Below the pieces are notes generated by a model, which was not told the DNA's origin, ran no database searches, and worked only from the letters and a program-made list of their open reading frames with translations. A stretch of 64,000 bases of DNA, taken from Candidatus Aalborgicola danicus. GTDB lineage: Bacteria; Pseudomonadota; Gammaproteobacteria; Burkholderiales; Burkholderiaceae_C. Shown here one piece after another: positions 31,888 to 42,202 of the stretch. The number at the start of each line of letters is the position of its first letter. The first letter of the stretch is position 1. The stretch covers positions 62,001 through 126,000 of the forward strand of contig JADJBC010000041.1 in NCBI GenBank assembly GCA_016703945.1, in the 5' to 3' direction. The position numbers were made by a program, and so were the translations under genes.

Positions 31888-32478
31888 ATGCACCACACCA
31901 TCTTCGACACGCCCTTGGTCAATACCTTGTTACGGGCTTTGTCCATTGGCTTCTTAAAGCTCGCAGGTTGGAAGATCGAGGGGCAATTGCCCGCCAATGG
32001 CCAAAAGTGTGTGCTCATTGCAGCACCCCACACCAGCAATTGGGACCTGCCCTACACACTGATGGTGGCTTTTGTTTTACGCCTGAACGTGTATTGGATG
32101 GGCAAAGACCAATTGTTCCAATTTCCGTTTCGCCATACGATGATGTGGCTGGGCGGCATACCAGTGCGCCGCGAGACGTCCAACAACCTGGTTGCTGCGT
32201 CGGTGGAAGCGATGAAAGCTGCCGTTGGACCACTGCAATTGATTGTCCCGCCCGAAGGCACCCGCAACAAAACACGGTATTGGAAGACCGGCTTTTACTA
32301 CATTGCGCTTGGTGCGCAGGTGCCCATCGTCATGGCGTATATGGACTATGAACGCAAACTCAGCGGCCTCGGCCCGGTGTTCCATCCCACCGGAGACATT
32401 GAGGCCGACATGTTGGCCATCAAGGCGTTTTATGCACCCTTCAAAGGCAAAAATGCCGAGCAGTTTCATACCGACTGA
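31888..32478 (+). CDS. 1-acylglycerol-3-phosphate O-acyltransferase-like (PlsC domain) protein
   Basis: A 196-residue PlsC-fold acyltransferase. The catalytic HX4D box is H48-D53 in APHTSNWD; the second motif is MGKDQLFQFP...GGIPVRR and the third PPEGTRNKT (about 121-129). A hydrophobic N-terminal segment (about 12-30) would anchor it at the inner membrane. Short length and the HTSNWD form match a branch distinct from housekeeping PlsC, so the acceptor may differ. ATG 31888 precedes the conserved hydrophobic segment. Confidence 0.82.
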   Translation: MHHTIFDTPLVNTLLRALSIGFLKLAGWKIEGQLPANGQKCVLIAAPHTSNWDLPYTLMVAFVLRLNVYWMGKDQLFQFPFRHTMMWLGGIPVRRETSNNLVAASVEAMKAAVGPLQLIVPPEGTRNKTRYWKTGFYYIALGAQVPIVMAYMDYERKLSGLGPVFHPTGDIEADMLAIKAFYAPFKGKNAEQFHTD

Positions 32479-32521
32479 ACAACCCTGACATGACTACCCA
32501 ACACCATCCGTAGACGAGACC

Positions 32522-33556
32522 ATGGATCGCAGCGGCTTCAAAAAGGTCGTTCGCAGCAGGCATTTCAAGGGCCTGATGGTCGGCACCGTCTTGCTGCTGC
32601 TGATCACCACCGGGGGTACCTTGGGTTACCACTACATCGGGCGCCCCACAGCCACGTGGATTGACAGCTTCTACATGACCTTTATCACCATCGCCACCAT
32701 TGGTTATGGTGAAACGGTGGACCTGACCCACCACCCCATGGGCCGCCTGTTCACGGTGTTCATCGCGGTGATTGGCATCGCAACCCTGAGTTACCAGTTT
32801 TCAACCGTAGTGGCCTTGTTGATCGATTCCGATCTGAACGCCGATTTGAGGAAAAAACGCATGGAAAAACAGATTGCTGCACTCAAAGGCCATTACATCG
32901 TATGTGGTATCGGGCGCGTCGGCTCCAACGTGGCCCGTGAAATGGTCAAGACCCGGCGCGCGGTCGTGGTCATTGAAAAAGACCGTGCCGTGTTGGATAG
33001 CTGGCTGGAGCACCACCCCCACGCCTTGTACTTGCATGACGATGCCTCCGATGACGACGCATTGCGAACGGCCGGCCTGGACACAGCCGCCGGTGTGTTT
33101 GCCGTCACCGGCGATGATGGTCACAACCTGATGGTGGCCATGTCGGTGAAGTTGATGCGGCCGCAGGTCCGCGTCGTAGTGCGTCTGCACGATGTGCGCA
33201 ACACCAATAAGGCCAAACGGGCTGGTGCCGATGAAATCGTTTCTCCGGACTTCACCGGCGGCATGCGCATCGCCTCGGCCATGGTGCGGCCCCATGTGGT
33301 CAGTTTCATGGACCAGATGCTGCGCAGCGATGACAGTTTGCGCGTGGAGGAGGTTGTCATTCCTGACGATTTTTCAAGCACGCCCCTGGGCATCCTGTTG
33401 CCCCCCTCGCGAAACTACCTGTTGATGGCAACCCGCGAGGGTGGCGAATGGGTCTTTAACCCGCCGCCGGAACACCTTGCAACCGCGGGTACGGTTCTGG
33501 TGCTGATGACCAATCCGGACGGGCGAGCGCAGGTAGAGAAGTTACTGCATACCTGA
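32522..33556 (+). CDS. Two-helix potassium channel with RCK (TrkA-N/TrkA-C) domains
   Basis: A 344-residue inner-membrane K+ channel. Two membrane helices (about 17-36 and 75-96) flank the pore with selectivity filter TIGYGE (59-64). The cytosolic RCK domain has the nucleotide-binding motif GIGRVGSNVA and an acidic DDASDDDAL loop. TrkA-C follows at about 260-344. Resembles MthK/Kch-type ligand-gated channels. It stands alone, 43 nt after the acyltransferase gene. Confidence 0.9.
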   Translation: MDRSGFKKVVRSRHFKGLMVGTVLLLLITTGGTLGYHYIGRPTATWIDSFYMTFITIATIGYGETVDLTHHPMGRLFTVFIAVIGIATLSYQFSTVVALLIDSDLNADLRKKRMEKQIAALKGHYIVCGIGRVGSNVAREMVKTRRAVVVIEKDRAVLDSWLEHHPHALYLHDDASDDDALRTAGLDTAAGVFAVTGDDGHNLMVAMSVKLMRPQVRVVVRLHDVRNTNKAKRAGADEIVSPDFTGGMRIASAMVRPHVVSFMDQMLRSDDSLRVEEVVIPDDFSSTPLGILLPPSRNYLLMATREGGEWVFNPPPEHLATAGTVLVLMTNPDGRAQVEKLLHT

Positions 33557-33853
33557 ACCCACACCGCATGGCGGTGCAGGCTTGGCGCCGAGGACTGCTG
33601 ACCAAGTGCATGAAAAACGCGCCCGAAGGCGCGTGAGACTGAGCAGTGCCGAAGTGTGCCTGCACCAGGGCTACCGCGGAACCGGCTTAGCCGGGCCGCT
33701 GGTAGCGCCCCCTGCAAGGGGGAAGGCGGCTTCAGCCGCCACGGGGGTGTACCTTATTTCGCCGCCGGGCCGCCCCAAGGCGTGGACTTGGGGTTTTGCC
33801 AGATGCGCCCCCTTGGGGGGCAGCGACCCGCGCAGCGGCGGAGCGTGGGGGCC
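33557..33853. repeat. Non-coding GC-rich region with hairpins and an inverted copy of the 45-nt repeat
   Basis: No gene is seen. Hairpins include CGCGCCCGAAGGCGCG (near 33617), an ACCGGCTTAGCCGG-like stem and GGCGGCTTCAGCCGCC. Bases 33807-33851 are the exact reverse complement of 30572-30616, and 33763-33779 of the flank 30624-30640. It separates the convergent K+ channel and gapA genes and may terminate both. Confidence 0.75.
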
Positions 33854-34851
<998 letters not shown>

Positions 34852-34904
34852 ATGCTTCTTTCGTAAATAAAAAACGGAAACCTAACCTAACCTCAACACA
34901 ACAG

Positions 34905-34931
34905 ACCCCCCGTTGGAGGGCAGCGACCCGC
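34905..34931 (-). repeat. Truncated copy of the GC-rich repeat (gapA-tkt gap)
   Basis: CCCCCCGTTGGAGGGCAGCG followed by ACCCGC corresponds to one end of the 45-nt element, with a few changes. It lies between tkt and gapA. Confidence 0.5.
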
Positions 34932-34958
34932 ATCGTGACCGAGTGCGGGCGCTCAACA

Positions 34959-37060
34959 TCATTTGCGGCTCAACACCGATTGCACCGTATCCGCCACGTT
35001 CTCGGGCGTGAAACCAAAATGCTTGAACAGCACGGGCGCCGGGGCCGACTCGCCATAGGTGTCAATGCCCACCACGGCCGCCGTGCCGTATTTCCACCAG
35101 CCGCCGGTGGCACCCATTTCAACCGCCACGCGGGGCAGGCCTGCGGGCAGCACCGACGACTTGTACTCGGCGCTCTGCAGGTCAAACGTCGTGGTGGAGG
35201 GCATGGAGACCACGCGCACCGCAATCTTGCGCTCGGCCAGCAGCTTTTGAGCGGCAATGGCCAGTTGCACTTCGGAGCCGGTGGCAATTATCACGGCCTG
35301 GGCCTTCTTCTTCAGTCCGGCGTCTGCGGGCTCGGCCAACACATACGCACCCTTGCTGATCGCGTCCAGGCCGGAGGCGTCGGGCGCCACGGCGGAGTCG
35401 CCCTTGGGCGACGTAGGCAATGTTCTGGCGGCTGAGCAGCAAGGCCGTGGGCTTGGACTTGTTCTGCAGGGCCACGGTCCAGGCCACGGCCGTCTCGGCG
35501 GTATCGCCCGGGCGCCACACGTCCAGATTCGGAATCAGTCGCAGGGACGCGGCATGTTCTATGGACTGGTGCGTGGGGCCGTCTTCGCCCAGACCGATGG
35601 AGTCGTGGGTGAACACGTGGATCACGGGTTGATCTTCATCAGCGCGGCCATACGCACCGCGTTGCGGCTGTAATCGCTGAACGTGAGGAAGGTGCCGCCG
35701 TAGGGGATGAAACCACCGTGCAGGGCCACGCCGTTCATGATGGCAGCCATGCCGAATTCGCGCACACCGTAGTTGATGTGGCGGCCACCCACCATTTCGC
35801 CGTTCGCGGCTTCCGTTTTGACGACAGCGCCGGTCAGCGCGTCAAAGCGCAGGTTGGGCGTGCTCTTGGTATTGGTCAGGTTGGAGCCGGTTAAATCGGC
35901 CGAGCCGCCTAGCAGCTCGGGCAGGGCAGCCGTAAAGGCTTCCAGCGCCAGTTGGCTGGCCTTGCGGCTGGCCACGGTTTCGGCCTTGGTGTGGGCGGCG
36001 ATGACGGTATCCACCGCAGTCTGCACAAAGTTCTTGGGCAGGTCGCCCTTCATGCGGCGCACCAGCTCCTTTGGCCAGCGCGGGAAGGCGGCCTGGTAGG
36101 CGGCGAACTTGTCTTTCCAGGCTTGCTCGGCGGCCTTGCCCGCTTCCTTGGCGTCCCAATCGGCGTACACCTCTTTGGGGATTGAGAAAGGGCACATGGC
36201 TCCAGCCAATGGACTCGCGGGTCAAGCTTGATTTCTTCGGCACCCAGCGGCTCGCCGTGGGCCTTGGCGGTGTTGGCGCGGTTCGGGCTGCCCTTGCCGA
36301 TATGGGTCTTGCAAATGACCAGCGTGGGGCGGTCATTGGTTTTCTTGGCTTCCGCAATCGCGGTGGAAACAGCGGCGACGTCATGGCCGTCGATGGGGCC
36401 GATCACGTTCCAGCCATAGGCCACAAAACGCAGGGCGGTGTTGTCGATGAACCAGGGCGCGACCTGGCCGTCGATGGAGATGCCGTTGTCGTCGTACAGG
36501 GCGATCAGCTTGCCCAGCTTCCAGGCGCCAGCCAGTGCAGCGGCTTCGTGGCTGATGCCTTCCATCAGGCAGCCGTCGCCCATGAAGACGTAGGTGTGGT
36601 GGTCAACGACGGCATGGCCTTCGCGGTTGAATTCGCTGGCCAACAGCTTCTCGGCCAGCGCCATGCCGACTGCATTGGTCAGGCCCTGGCCCAGCGGGCC
36701 GGTCGTGGTTTCCACGCCGGGGGTGACGCCCACTTCGGGGTGGCCGGCGGTCTTGCTGTGCAACTGGCGGAAATTTTTCAACTCGGCCATAGGCAGCTTG
36801 TAGCCGGTCAGGTGCAAGAGCGCATAAATCAGCATGGAGCCGTGACCGTTGGACAGCACAAAACGGTCGCGGTTCAGCCAGTGGGGGTTGGTCGGGTTGT
36901 GGCTCAGGTGCTGGCCCCACAGCGCAACCGCCATGTCGGCCATGCCCATGGGTGCGCCAGGGTGACCGGAATTGGCGGCCTGAACGGCGTCCATTGCGAG
37001 GGCGCGGATGGCATTGGCCATTTGCTGAGCCGATTGTGGGCTGGGGGGGATGGTGGCCAT
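34959..37060 (-). pseudogene. tkt: Transketolase, interrupted by four single-base frameshifts
   Basis: The three transketolase regions are present in order but in shifted frames. The N-terminal TPP domain has HGSMLIYALLHLTGY, TTTGPLGQGLTNAVG and GDGCLMEGISHEAA. The pyrimidine domain has FGMAAIMNGVALHGG and VFTHDSIGLGEDGPTHQ. The C-terminal domain has VSMPSTTTFDLQ. Breaks: an extra base at 36224-36225 (IKL-TRES), an extra base at 36187-36189 (CPF-SIPKE), a lost base near 35624-35629 (KIN-IHVFTH), and an extra base at 35406-35408 (YVA-KGDSA). Corrected length is 699 residues. Four independent lesions in a central enzyme, mostly in homopolymers, argue for sequence error. Confidence 0.9.
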
Positions 37061-37188
37061 GGGCTGGGCGACTCCGGGTAATGTGGGGACTGGGGGAAAC
37101 CCGGTATTTTACTTTGCGCTGGAGATGGTCCCCACGGTCTCCTACTTTGTGTGACTCCCTGCCCCAAAAGTACTCTACAGTGGCGCTT

Positions 37189-37581
37189 ATGCAAGGCCTT
37201 CACCTCACCGCCGATCTCAGCCGCTGCCAGTGCGACAACGTGTGGCTTACCGACGCGGTGCGCTTATTGCATCGTTGCGTGCAAGAGGTCTCCCACGCTG
37301 GCCTGCAAGCGGTGAGCCAACTGGCCCACACCTTCCCCGCAACCGGCCAAGGTCCGGGCGGAGTGACCGCCACCGTGCTGCTGGCCGAATCCCACTTGTG
37401 TGTGCACACCTGGCCTGAGCAAATGGGCGTGACGGTGGATGTGTATGTGTGTAATTTTGGCGCCGATCACTCGGGCAAGGCGCATGCGCTGATGGATGCG
37501 CTGGTGTTGCTGTTTGCGCCGCAGCAGGTGCTGCGCCAGGCGCTGCAGCGTGGTGGCACCCCGGAAACGCTACAAATTTAG
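37189..37581 (+). CDS. speD: S-adenosylmethionine decarboxylase proenzyme, prokaryotic type
   Basis: A 130-residue proenzyme that self-cleaves to give a pyruvoyl enzyme. The cleavage site is between E67 and S68 in LLAESHLCVHTWPE; the downstream H and C residues used for processing are present. It supplies decarboxylated AdoMet, the aminopropyl donor for the spermidine synthase-like gene at 42.2-43.8 kb. The last residues and the stop codon come from a 54-nt repeat that starts at 37569. Confidence 0.93.
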   Translation: MQGLHLTADLSRCQCDNVWLTDAVRLLHRCVQEVSHAGLQAVSQLAHTFPATGQGPGGVTATVLLAESHLCVHTWPEQMGVTVDVYVCNFGADHSGKAHALMDALVLLFAPQQVLRQALQRGGTPETLQI

Positions 37582-37622
37582 TAGCTACCTGCGCTTGTTT
37601 CACGGGGGCCAGAGGTCCAAAT
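37569..37622 (+). repeat. 54-nt dispersed repeat, copy e (3' end of speD)
   Basis: GCTACAAATTTAGTAGCTAC, then CTGCGCTT and the core ACGGGGGCCAGAGG, ending CCAAAT. It begins inside the final codons of speD and provides the TAG stop, so the current C-terminus of SpeD was shaped by the repeat. Confidence 0.8.
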
Positions 37623-37674
37623 GGTTACCATGATTTGCAGAATATGCAGCGATCCCATTGATGGTCGGCCATGA

Positions 37675-38438
37675 TCAGGCCAAGGCGTCATGCAACGCCA
37701 CAAACTCCTGGGTCAGCGTATGGCTGGGGTCCAGGAAGATCATCGGCATGGATTGCTCGTGTGATTCACGGATGCGCACCGACGAGCGCAGGTAGGGTTG
37801 CAACACCGGCAGCCCCTCGTCGATCAGCTCCTGCACCATGCGCTGGGGCAGGTTGGCACGGGCCTGGAACTGGTTGACGATGATGCCTTCGACCTTGAGG
37901 TCCGAGTTGTGGTCGGCCTGGATCTCCTGCACGTTTTCCAGCAGTGTGTAGAGCGCGCGGCGCGAAAAGTCGTCGCAGTCAAACGGAATCAAACAACCCT
38001 GGGCGGCAATCAACGCGCAGCGGGTGTAGAAATTCAGCGCCGGTGGCGTGTCAATGTAGATCTGGTCGTAGTCTTCGGCCAGCAGCTCCAGTGCATCGCG
38101 CAGTTTGTAGATCTTGTGGCGCGATTCGAGCTTGCTGTGCAATTCATCCAACAGCGGGCTGGACGGCATCAGGTCCAGGCCTTCCCACTGCGTGTGGACG
38201 ATGTATTCACTGGCGCCCTTGTCGCGGATCGTGAATTTGAGGCTTTGCTCAAAGAACTCGGCCACATTGGGCAAGTCTTCGGGCATGTCGGGGCCCAGCA
38301 GGTAGCGGGTGGAATTGCCCTGGGAGTCGAGGTCAATCACCAGCGTGCGCAAGCCTTGCCAGGCGCTGATGGCCGCCAGGTTGCAGGTGATGGTGGATTT
38401 GCCAACGCCACCTTTTGGTTAAAAACGACATGCTGCAT
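37675..38438 (-). pseudogene. ParA/MinD-family ATPase, frameshifted at the P-loop
   Basis: A ParA-type ATPase: from ATG 38438 the protein reads MQHVVFNQK, then should continue GGVGKST (deviant Walker A), but one G is missing at about 38411-38412. The remainder (RTLVIDLDSQGNSTRYLLG, IYIDTPPALNF) is in another frame. Corrected length is 254 residues. No parB or chromosome-partition partner is adjacent, so it is an orphan ParA, which often positions other cargo. It is convergent with speD. The lesion matches the homopolymer error pattern of the surrounding region. Confidence 0.82.
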
Positions 38439-38513
38439 GGGAGGGTGCCTTGAAGAAGAGTGGGATGGTGGGCAAAGCAAGAGGAATGCCGACGGCCCAA
38501 GTTTAGCGGGCGA

Positions 38514-39122
38514 TCAGCGCGCTATCAGAGCGGTGTAGGCCTGGCGAGTGTCCGGCGCGACCGAGTCCAGCACCTTTTGGTAAGGGGTCTGGTGGCGCAT
38601 GACCAGGCGGGCCGACGCCACCCCCAGGGACTTGCAGTACCAGTGGCAGGTGTGCTGCATCAGAAAGATTTCAGCCAACACGGTAAAGGCCTTGTCCCGG
38701 TCGCTGCGCTGTGGGCTGGTGTTGGCCACGGCCTGGCTGATACCGTGGGCGTGCACCCCTAGAGCCTTGCGGAGATCAAAGGTGCTGTTGGGCCACCATT
38801 TGCCGGTGTAGAAGATCGAAATTGGCAGCTTGCTGACCCGTGCAGCCGCTTCGTCAACCCGGGCAAAGTCGGCAACAAACTTTTGGAATTGTTCACTCAG
38901 CGCCGTCTCGGCACTGCCCAACATGCTCCAGATTTGTTGTTGACGGGCCGCATCGGTTTCGCCCAGGGCGCGCATGTAGCCTTCTGTCAACGTGGCCATC
39001 AACTGCTCGATCTGGTAGTGGCCCAGATAGGTGGCCAGCAAGCCCACGCGGCGGCGCTCGTCGCGCACCTGAAAAACATAGCCCGCCAAGGCCAGTATCA
39101 ACAACAACAGAGAAACATCCAT
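38514..39122 (-). CDS. Conserved hypothetical membrane-anchored protein
   Basis: 202 residues, not recognised as a named family. One N-terminal membrane helix (residues 3-17, VSLLLLILALAGYVF) is followed by a helical cytosolic or periplasmic domain with heptad-like stretches (YQIEQLMATLTEGYMRALGETDAARQQQIWSMLGSAETAL), and a C-terminal part with two Cys-His pairs (QHTCHWYC). It lies between the ParA-like gene and the flavin oxidase in the polyamine/membrane region, on the same strand as that group. No function is proposed. Confidence 0.7.
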   Translation of the reverse strand: MDVSLLLLILALAGYVFQVRDERRRVGLLATYLGHYQIEQLMATLTEGYMRALGETDAARQQQIWSMLGSAETALSEQFQKFVADFARVDEAAARVSKLPISIFYTGKWWPNSTFDLRKALGVHAHGISQAVANTSPQRSDRDKAFTVLAEIFLMQHTCHWYCKSLGVASARLVMRHQTPYQKVLDSVAPDTRQAYTALIAR

Positions 39123-39325
39123 GTGCGGGGTCAGGCTCCAATCAAACAGGCCCTGAGTGTAGTCACACGGCAGGCCGGCTAACGGCTTGGATCAGCGAAG
39201 GGTTGCCAGAGAAGGCGCACTCCAATGCCCCGCCGTGAATGCCTCCTCAAACACCGAATACCCCGCCCAGTCGCTGTGGGCAAAATGCAGGCGCTCCCAG
39301 GTCAGCGTCGGTCGGTCCAACAGTT

Positions 39326-39379
39326 GCTCTTTTCTTGATAGCTGCTCACGCTTATTCGACGAGGGCCAGAACCCGATTT
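39326..39379 (+). repeat. 54-nt dispersed repeat, copy f (inside the flavin oxidase gene)
   Basis: GCTCTTTTCTTGATAGCTGC, then CACGCTT and the core ACGAGGGCCAGA, ending GATTT. In the corrected frame it encodes IGFWPSSNKREQLSRKE on the minus strand, the same frame as copy h and different from copies a, b and g. Confidence 0.75.
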
Positions 39380-40249
39380 GACCATTAACATTGGGTGTCA
39401 GGAATGGCCATGGCGTGACCATAACGGGTGATGTCGACGGCGGTGGTTTTGGCCACCAGATCGGGGTGGGCCAAGGACAGCTCGGCCAGGATCTGGTCAC
39501 GCCAGTCGGCCCAGGGACGGCTCAGCAGCCAGGCGCGCCCGGCCGCACCGATAGGTAGCCCTGCCACAGAAGCGCCGCCAGAGGTACCACCCGAAAAGTC
39601 ACCGAGCGCCCGGTAATGCGTCAGCACCGTGGCGCCGCTCTGGGCTTGAAGGCGCTGGTGCGTGGCGTCCACGTAACCCAGACCGCCGACGCCCTGGACA
39701 CCGTCAACGCCCTCGACGCCGTCAAACAACACATTGTCCCAACTGGGCGCGGCACCGGGCCGGTCGTGCAAGGCGCTGTGCAGATGGATGTTGGCCACCA
39801 GCCAGGGTGCATAGAGCACCTGGCGCGCGGCTTCCCGCAGGACATCGGGCGGGGTCGGCGCCACCCGGGCCGGCACGAAGATCGGCAGGGCGACCACGGC
39901 ACGCTCTGCCTGCCAACGCTCCCGCGACTGGGTCAGGGTATTGAAGGCGTCGACCTCCACACCCTGTTTGTTGTGGGCGATGCGCACCACCACACGCCCC
40001 GTGTGCAGGCGTTCACCCAGCGGCGCTGCCAGTCGGCGGGTCAACCAGGCATTGCCTTCGGGCCAGGTCAGCAGGCCCTCGCGCTCGGGCGTATCGGACC
40101 CCGGAGCATGGAAGCCGTGGCGGCTGGCAAAGTAATGGATGCCGGCCCAAGCCGACACGGTGGCAATGCCGGCGCCGTAATCGTCACGGCAGCAGTAGTC
40201 CAGGTACCAGCGCAAATGCCGGTCGGTGAGGCCATGCTGGTCCAGATAC

Positions 40250-40303
40250 GCTATGAAACTCATAGCTACCAACGCAGATTGAACGAGGGCTAGAGGCCGA
40301 TTT
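40250..40303 (+). repeat. 54-nt dispersed repeat, copy g (inside the flavin oxidase gene)
   Basis: GCTATGAAACTCATAGCTAC, then the core ACGAGGGCTAGAGGCC, ending GATTT. Read on the minus strand it gives NRPLALVQSALVAMSFIA (residues 209-226), in the same frame and similar in sequence to copy a. Confidence 0.8.
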
Positions 40304-40919
40304 TGCACTGGCAATGTCCAGCGGGCGGCCTTTTGGGCCTGTTCCACCAGGGCCGCAAATGCACGGTACTGCGCCAAGGTTTCTGCGCCCACCCCGTTTA
40401 TCGGCAGTAAACCTTCCTGCCATTCGCCCCGAAAGAACAACCGCTCCTGCGGGCTGTGGCACAGGTAGCGCTCGTCGTACTGCCAACGCCCGGCCAAGCG
40501 TTGGCGCAAGCCGAGTTCTTCCAGCAGGTCTTGTACCTCGGGCGCGTCGTCGCTCGGCAGGGGCAGGTAATGCGCACCCAAGGGGCAGGCCAGGCCGCCC
40601 AGTTGCCCGCCCCGGCTGTTGCCTCCGGCGGTGTCCTCCATTTCCAGCAGCGCAAAGTCGTCCATGCCACGCAGACGCAAGGCCCGCGCCGCCGCCAGAC
40701 CCGCCACCCCCCCACCCGCTATCAGCACCCGGGTGGTGAACACCCGGTCGGGCTGTGGCCAGGGCTTGCCGCTGTGCAAACGGTCACGCAACCAATGGCC
40801 ACGTTCAGGCTGACCGTCGGTGAAACCACCCTGGATGGGGGATGCCGACGGGCCCGTACGCCCGCAACCGGAGACGGCCCAGGCCGCGCCCAGGCCGGCA
40901 CCCAAGCACTGACGTCGGT

Positions 40920-41438
40920 TCAACATGTTATGGCGCGTTCGACCACACAGTCCGCAATGGACCGTATGTCGGCCAGGTCAAACACCAGGAGCTGGTTTGC
41001 GTCCATCATCCCCTGGCTGGGACCAGGCGGGCCATCACCCGCAATGCCCACAATGCCCGGCCAGTGGGGCCACAGGGTGTCGCGCCCCAGCTCGGCGCGC
41101 CAAACTTCGATCTTCGGAAAGTGGCCGTCTTTAAAGCCTTCAATCAGCACCAGGTCACAGTCTTGCAGGCGGCCGATCAAATACTCCAGCGACGGCTCTG
41201 GCGCGCCCCGCAACTCATGCATCAGGGCCCAGCGCTCGTTGCCCAACAACACCACCTCGCTGCACCCGGCCTCCCGCAAACGGTACGAGTCCTTGCCAGG
41301 TCGGTCAATGTCAATGGCCTTGTGGCTGTGTTTGATAAGGGATACACGCAAACCCCGTGCGGTCAGCTCAGGCACCAAACGTTCCAACAGTGTGGTCTTG
41401 CCCATGCCGGAGTGCCCGGCGATTCCAAAAACTCTCAT
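40920..41438 (-). CDS. mobB: Molybdopterin-guanine dinucleotide biosynthesis adaptor MobB
   Basis: A 172-residue GTP-binding protein. P-loop GIAGHSGMGKTTL is at residues 5-17, with LIKHSHKAIDIDRPGKDSYRLREAG and VLIEGFKDGHFPKIEVWR downstream. It assists MobA in forming the guanine dinucleotide cofactor. ATG 41438 is the conserved MRVFGIAG start. Its end overlaps the flavin oxidase gene by 7 nt, which implies coupled expression although no molybdoenzyme is visible here. Confidence 0.92.
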   Translation of the reverse strand: MRVFGIAGHSGMGKTTLLERLVPELTARGLRVSLIKHSHKAIDIDRPGKDSYRLREAGCSEVVLLGNERWALMHELRGAPEPSLEYLIGRLQDCDLVLIEGFKDGHFPKIEVWRAELGRDTLWPHWPGIVGIAGDGPPGPSQGMMDANQLLVFDLADIRSIADCVVERAITC

Positions 41439-41519
41439 GGTGGTGGATGGTGTGTTGTAGATACCGGTTGATTGTGCAATGCCATACTCGATCCCCAATA
41501 CTCCTGCAAAATTTGAACC

Positions 41520-42167
41520 ATGCAAAAAAAGACACTCGCACTGACCACCCTTACTCTTCTGGCGGTGATTGCCATTGGCGCCTGGTGGTACGCCTCCAAC
41601 CAAAATCCGAGTGGACAAGCAACAGTTGCCGTGGACCGCTCAGCGCTGATTCGCCCGCATTCTCCAAGCTTGGGCCGGGCCGACCCACCGGTCGTCATCG
41701 TTGAGTTTTTGGATCCGGCCTGTGAAACCTGCCGCACCTTTTACCCCATGGTCAAACAACTGATGGCACAACATCCAGACCGCATTCGCCTGGTGGTACG
41801 GTATGCACCGTTTCACAAAGGTTCGGACAAGGTCGTAGCCGTATTGGAAGCCGCCAGGCGACAGGGAAAGTTCTGGCCGTCACTTGAGGCCCTGCTGGCA
41901 AGCCAACAAGACTGGGCGTCGAACCACACCGCCAAAGTGGATTTGGCCTGGAAATACCTCGAACCCATCGGTCTCAATATGGAGCAGCTGGCGATTGATT
42001 TGACGGCACCCGATGTCAAGCAGGCCGTCGCGCAGGACTTGGCCGACGCCAACACACTGGGCGTCTCCCAGACACCGGAATATTTCGTCAACGGACGGCC
42101 GCTGCCTTCGTTTGGCTTCGAACAGTTGCGCCAGCTCGTGGCAGAAGAAGTCGCCAAGGCGCGTTGA
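41520..42167 (+). CDS. Exported DsbA/DsbG-like thioredoxin-fold protein
   Basis: A 215-residue periplasmic protein with one N-terminal signal or anchor helix (about 5-25) and a Thioredoxin_4/DsbA-like fold. The active site CETC is in FLDPACETCRTFYP, and the cis-proline loop GVSQTPEYFVNG is present. Likely a disulphide oxidase, isomerase or reductase of the envelope. It is divergent from mobB by 81 nt and convergent with the spermidine synthase-like gene. Cysteine-rich cytochromes and pilin in this window could be clients, which is only inference. Confidence 0.85.
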   Translation: MQKKTLALTTLTLLAVIAIGAWWYASNQNPSGQATVAVDRSALIRPHSPSLGRADPPVVIVEFLDPACETCRTFYPMVKQLMAQHPDRIRLVVRYAPFHKGSDKVVAVLEAARRQGKFWPSLEALLASQQDWASNHTAKVDLAWKYLEPIGLNMEQLAIDLTAPDVKQAVAQDLADANTLGVSQTPEYFVNGRPLPSFGFEQLRQLVAEEVAKAR

Positions 42168-42202
42168 AGGACTGTATCCAAGGCCCCTGCACGCAAGGCT
42201 GG

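Larger units (their letters stand above)
39192..40926 (-). pseudogene. FAD-dependent amine oxidase-like lipoprotein, one frameshift near the C-terminus
   Basis: A flavin amine-oxidase-fold protein. The N-terminus (NRRQCLGAG...AVSGC) has a lipobox with C21 and twin arginines, suggesting Tat export and lipidation. The dinucleotide motif IAGGGVAGLAAARALRLRG is at 68-86, with the FALLEMEDTAGGNSRGG flavin segment after it. The C-terminal FAD motif (RLHFAHSDWAGYSVFEEAF) is in another frame: one extra base near 39399 creates an early stop after MAIPDTQC. Corrected length is 577 residues. Two 54-nt repeats (39326-39379 and 40250-40303) are translated within it. Next to speD and spermidine synthase genes, a polyamine substrate is plausible but unproven. 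The start overlaps mobB by 7 nt. Confidence 0.82.

Noticed and set aside
36071..37081. 336-codon plus-strand frame opposite tkt
   Set aside because: Antisense to transketolase with conserved TPP motifs; no recognisable domain.
39326..39379. Repeat copy f as the cause of the flavin oxidase truncation
   Set aside because: The frame is already lost at about 39399, before the repeat. When that base is corrected the repeat is open and in frame.
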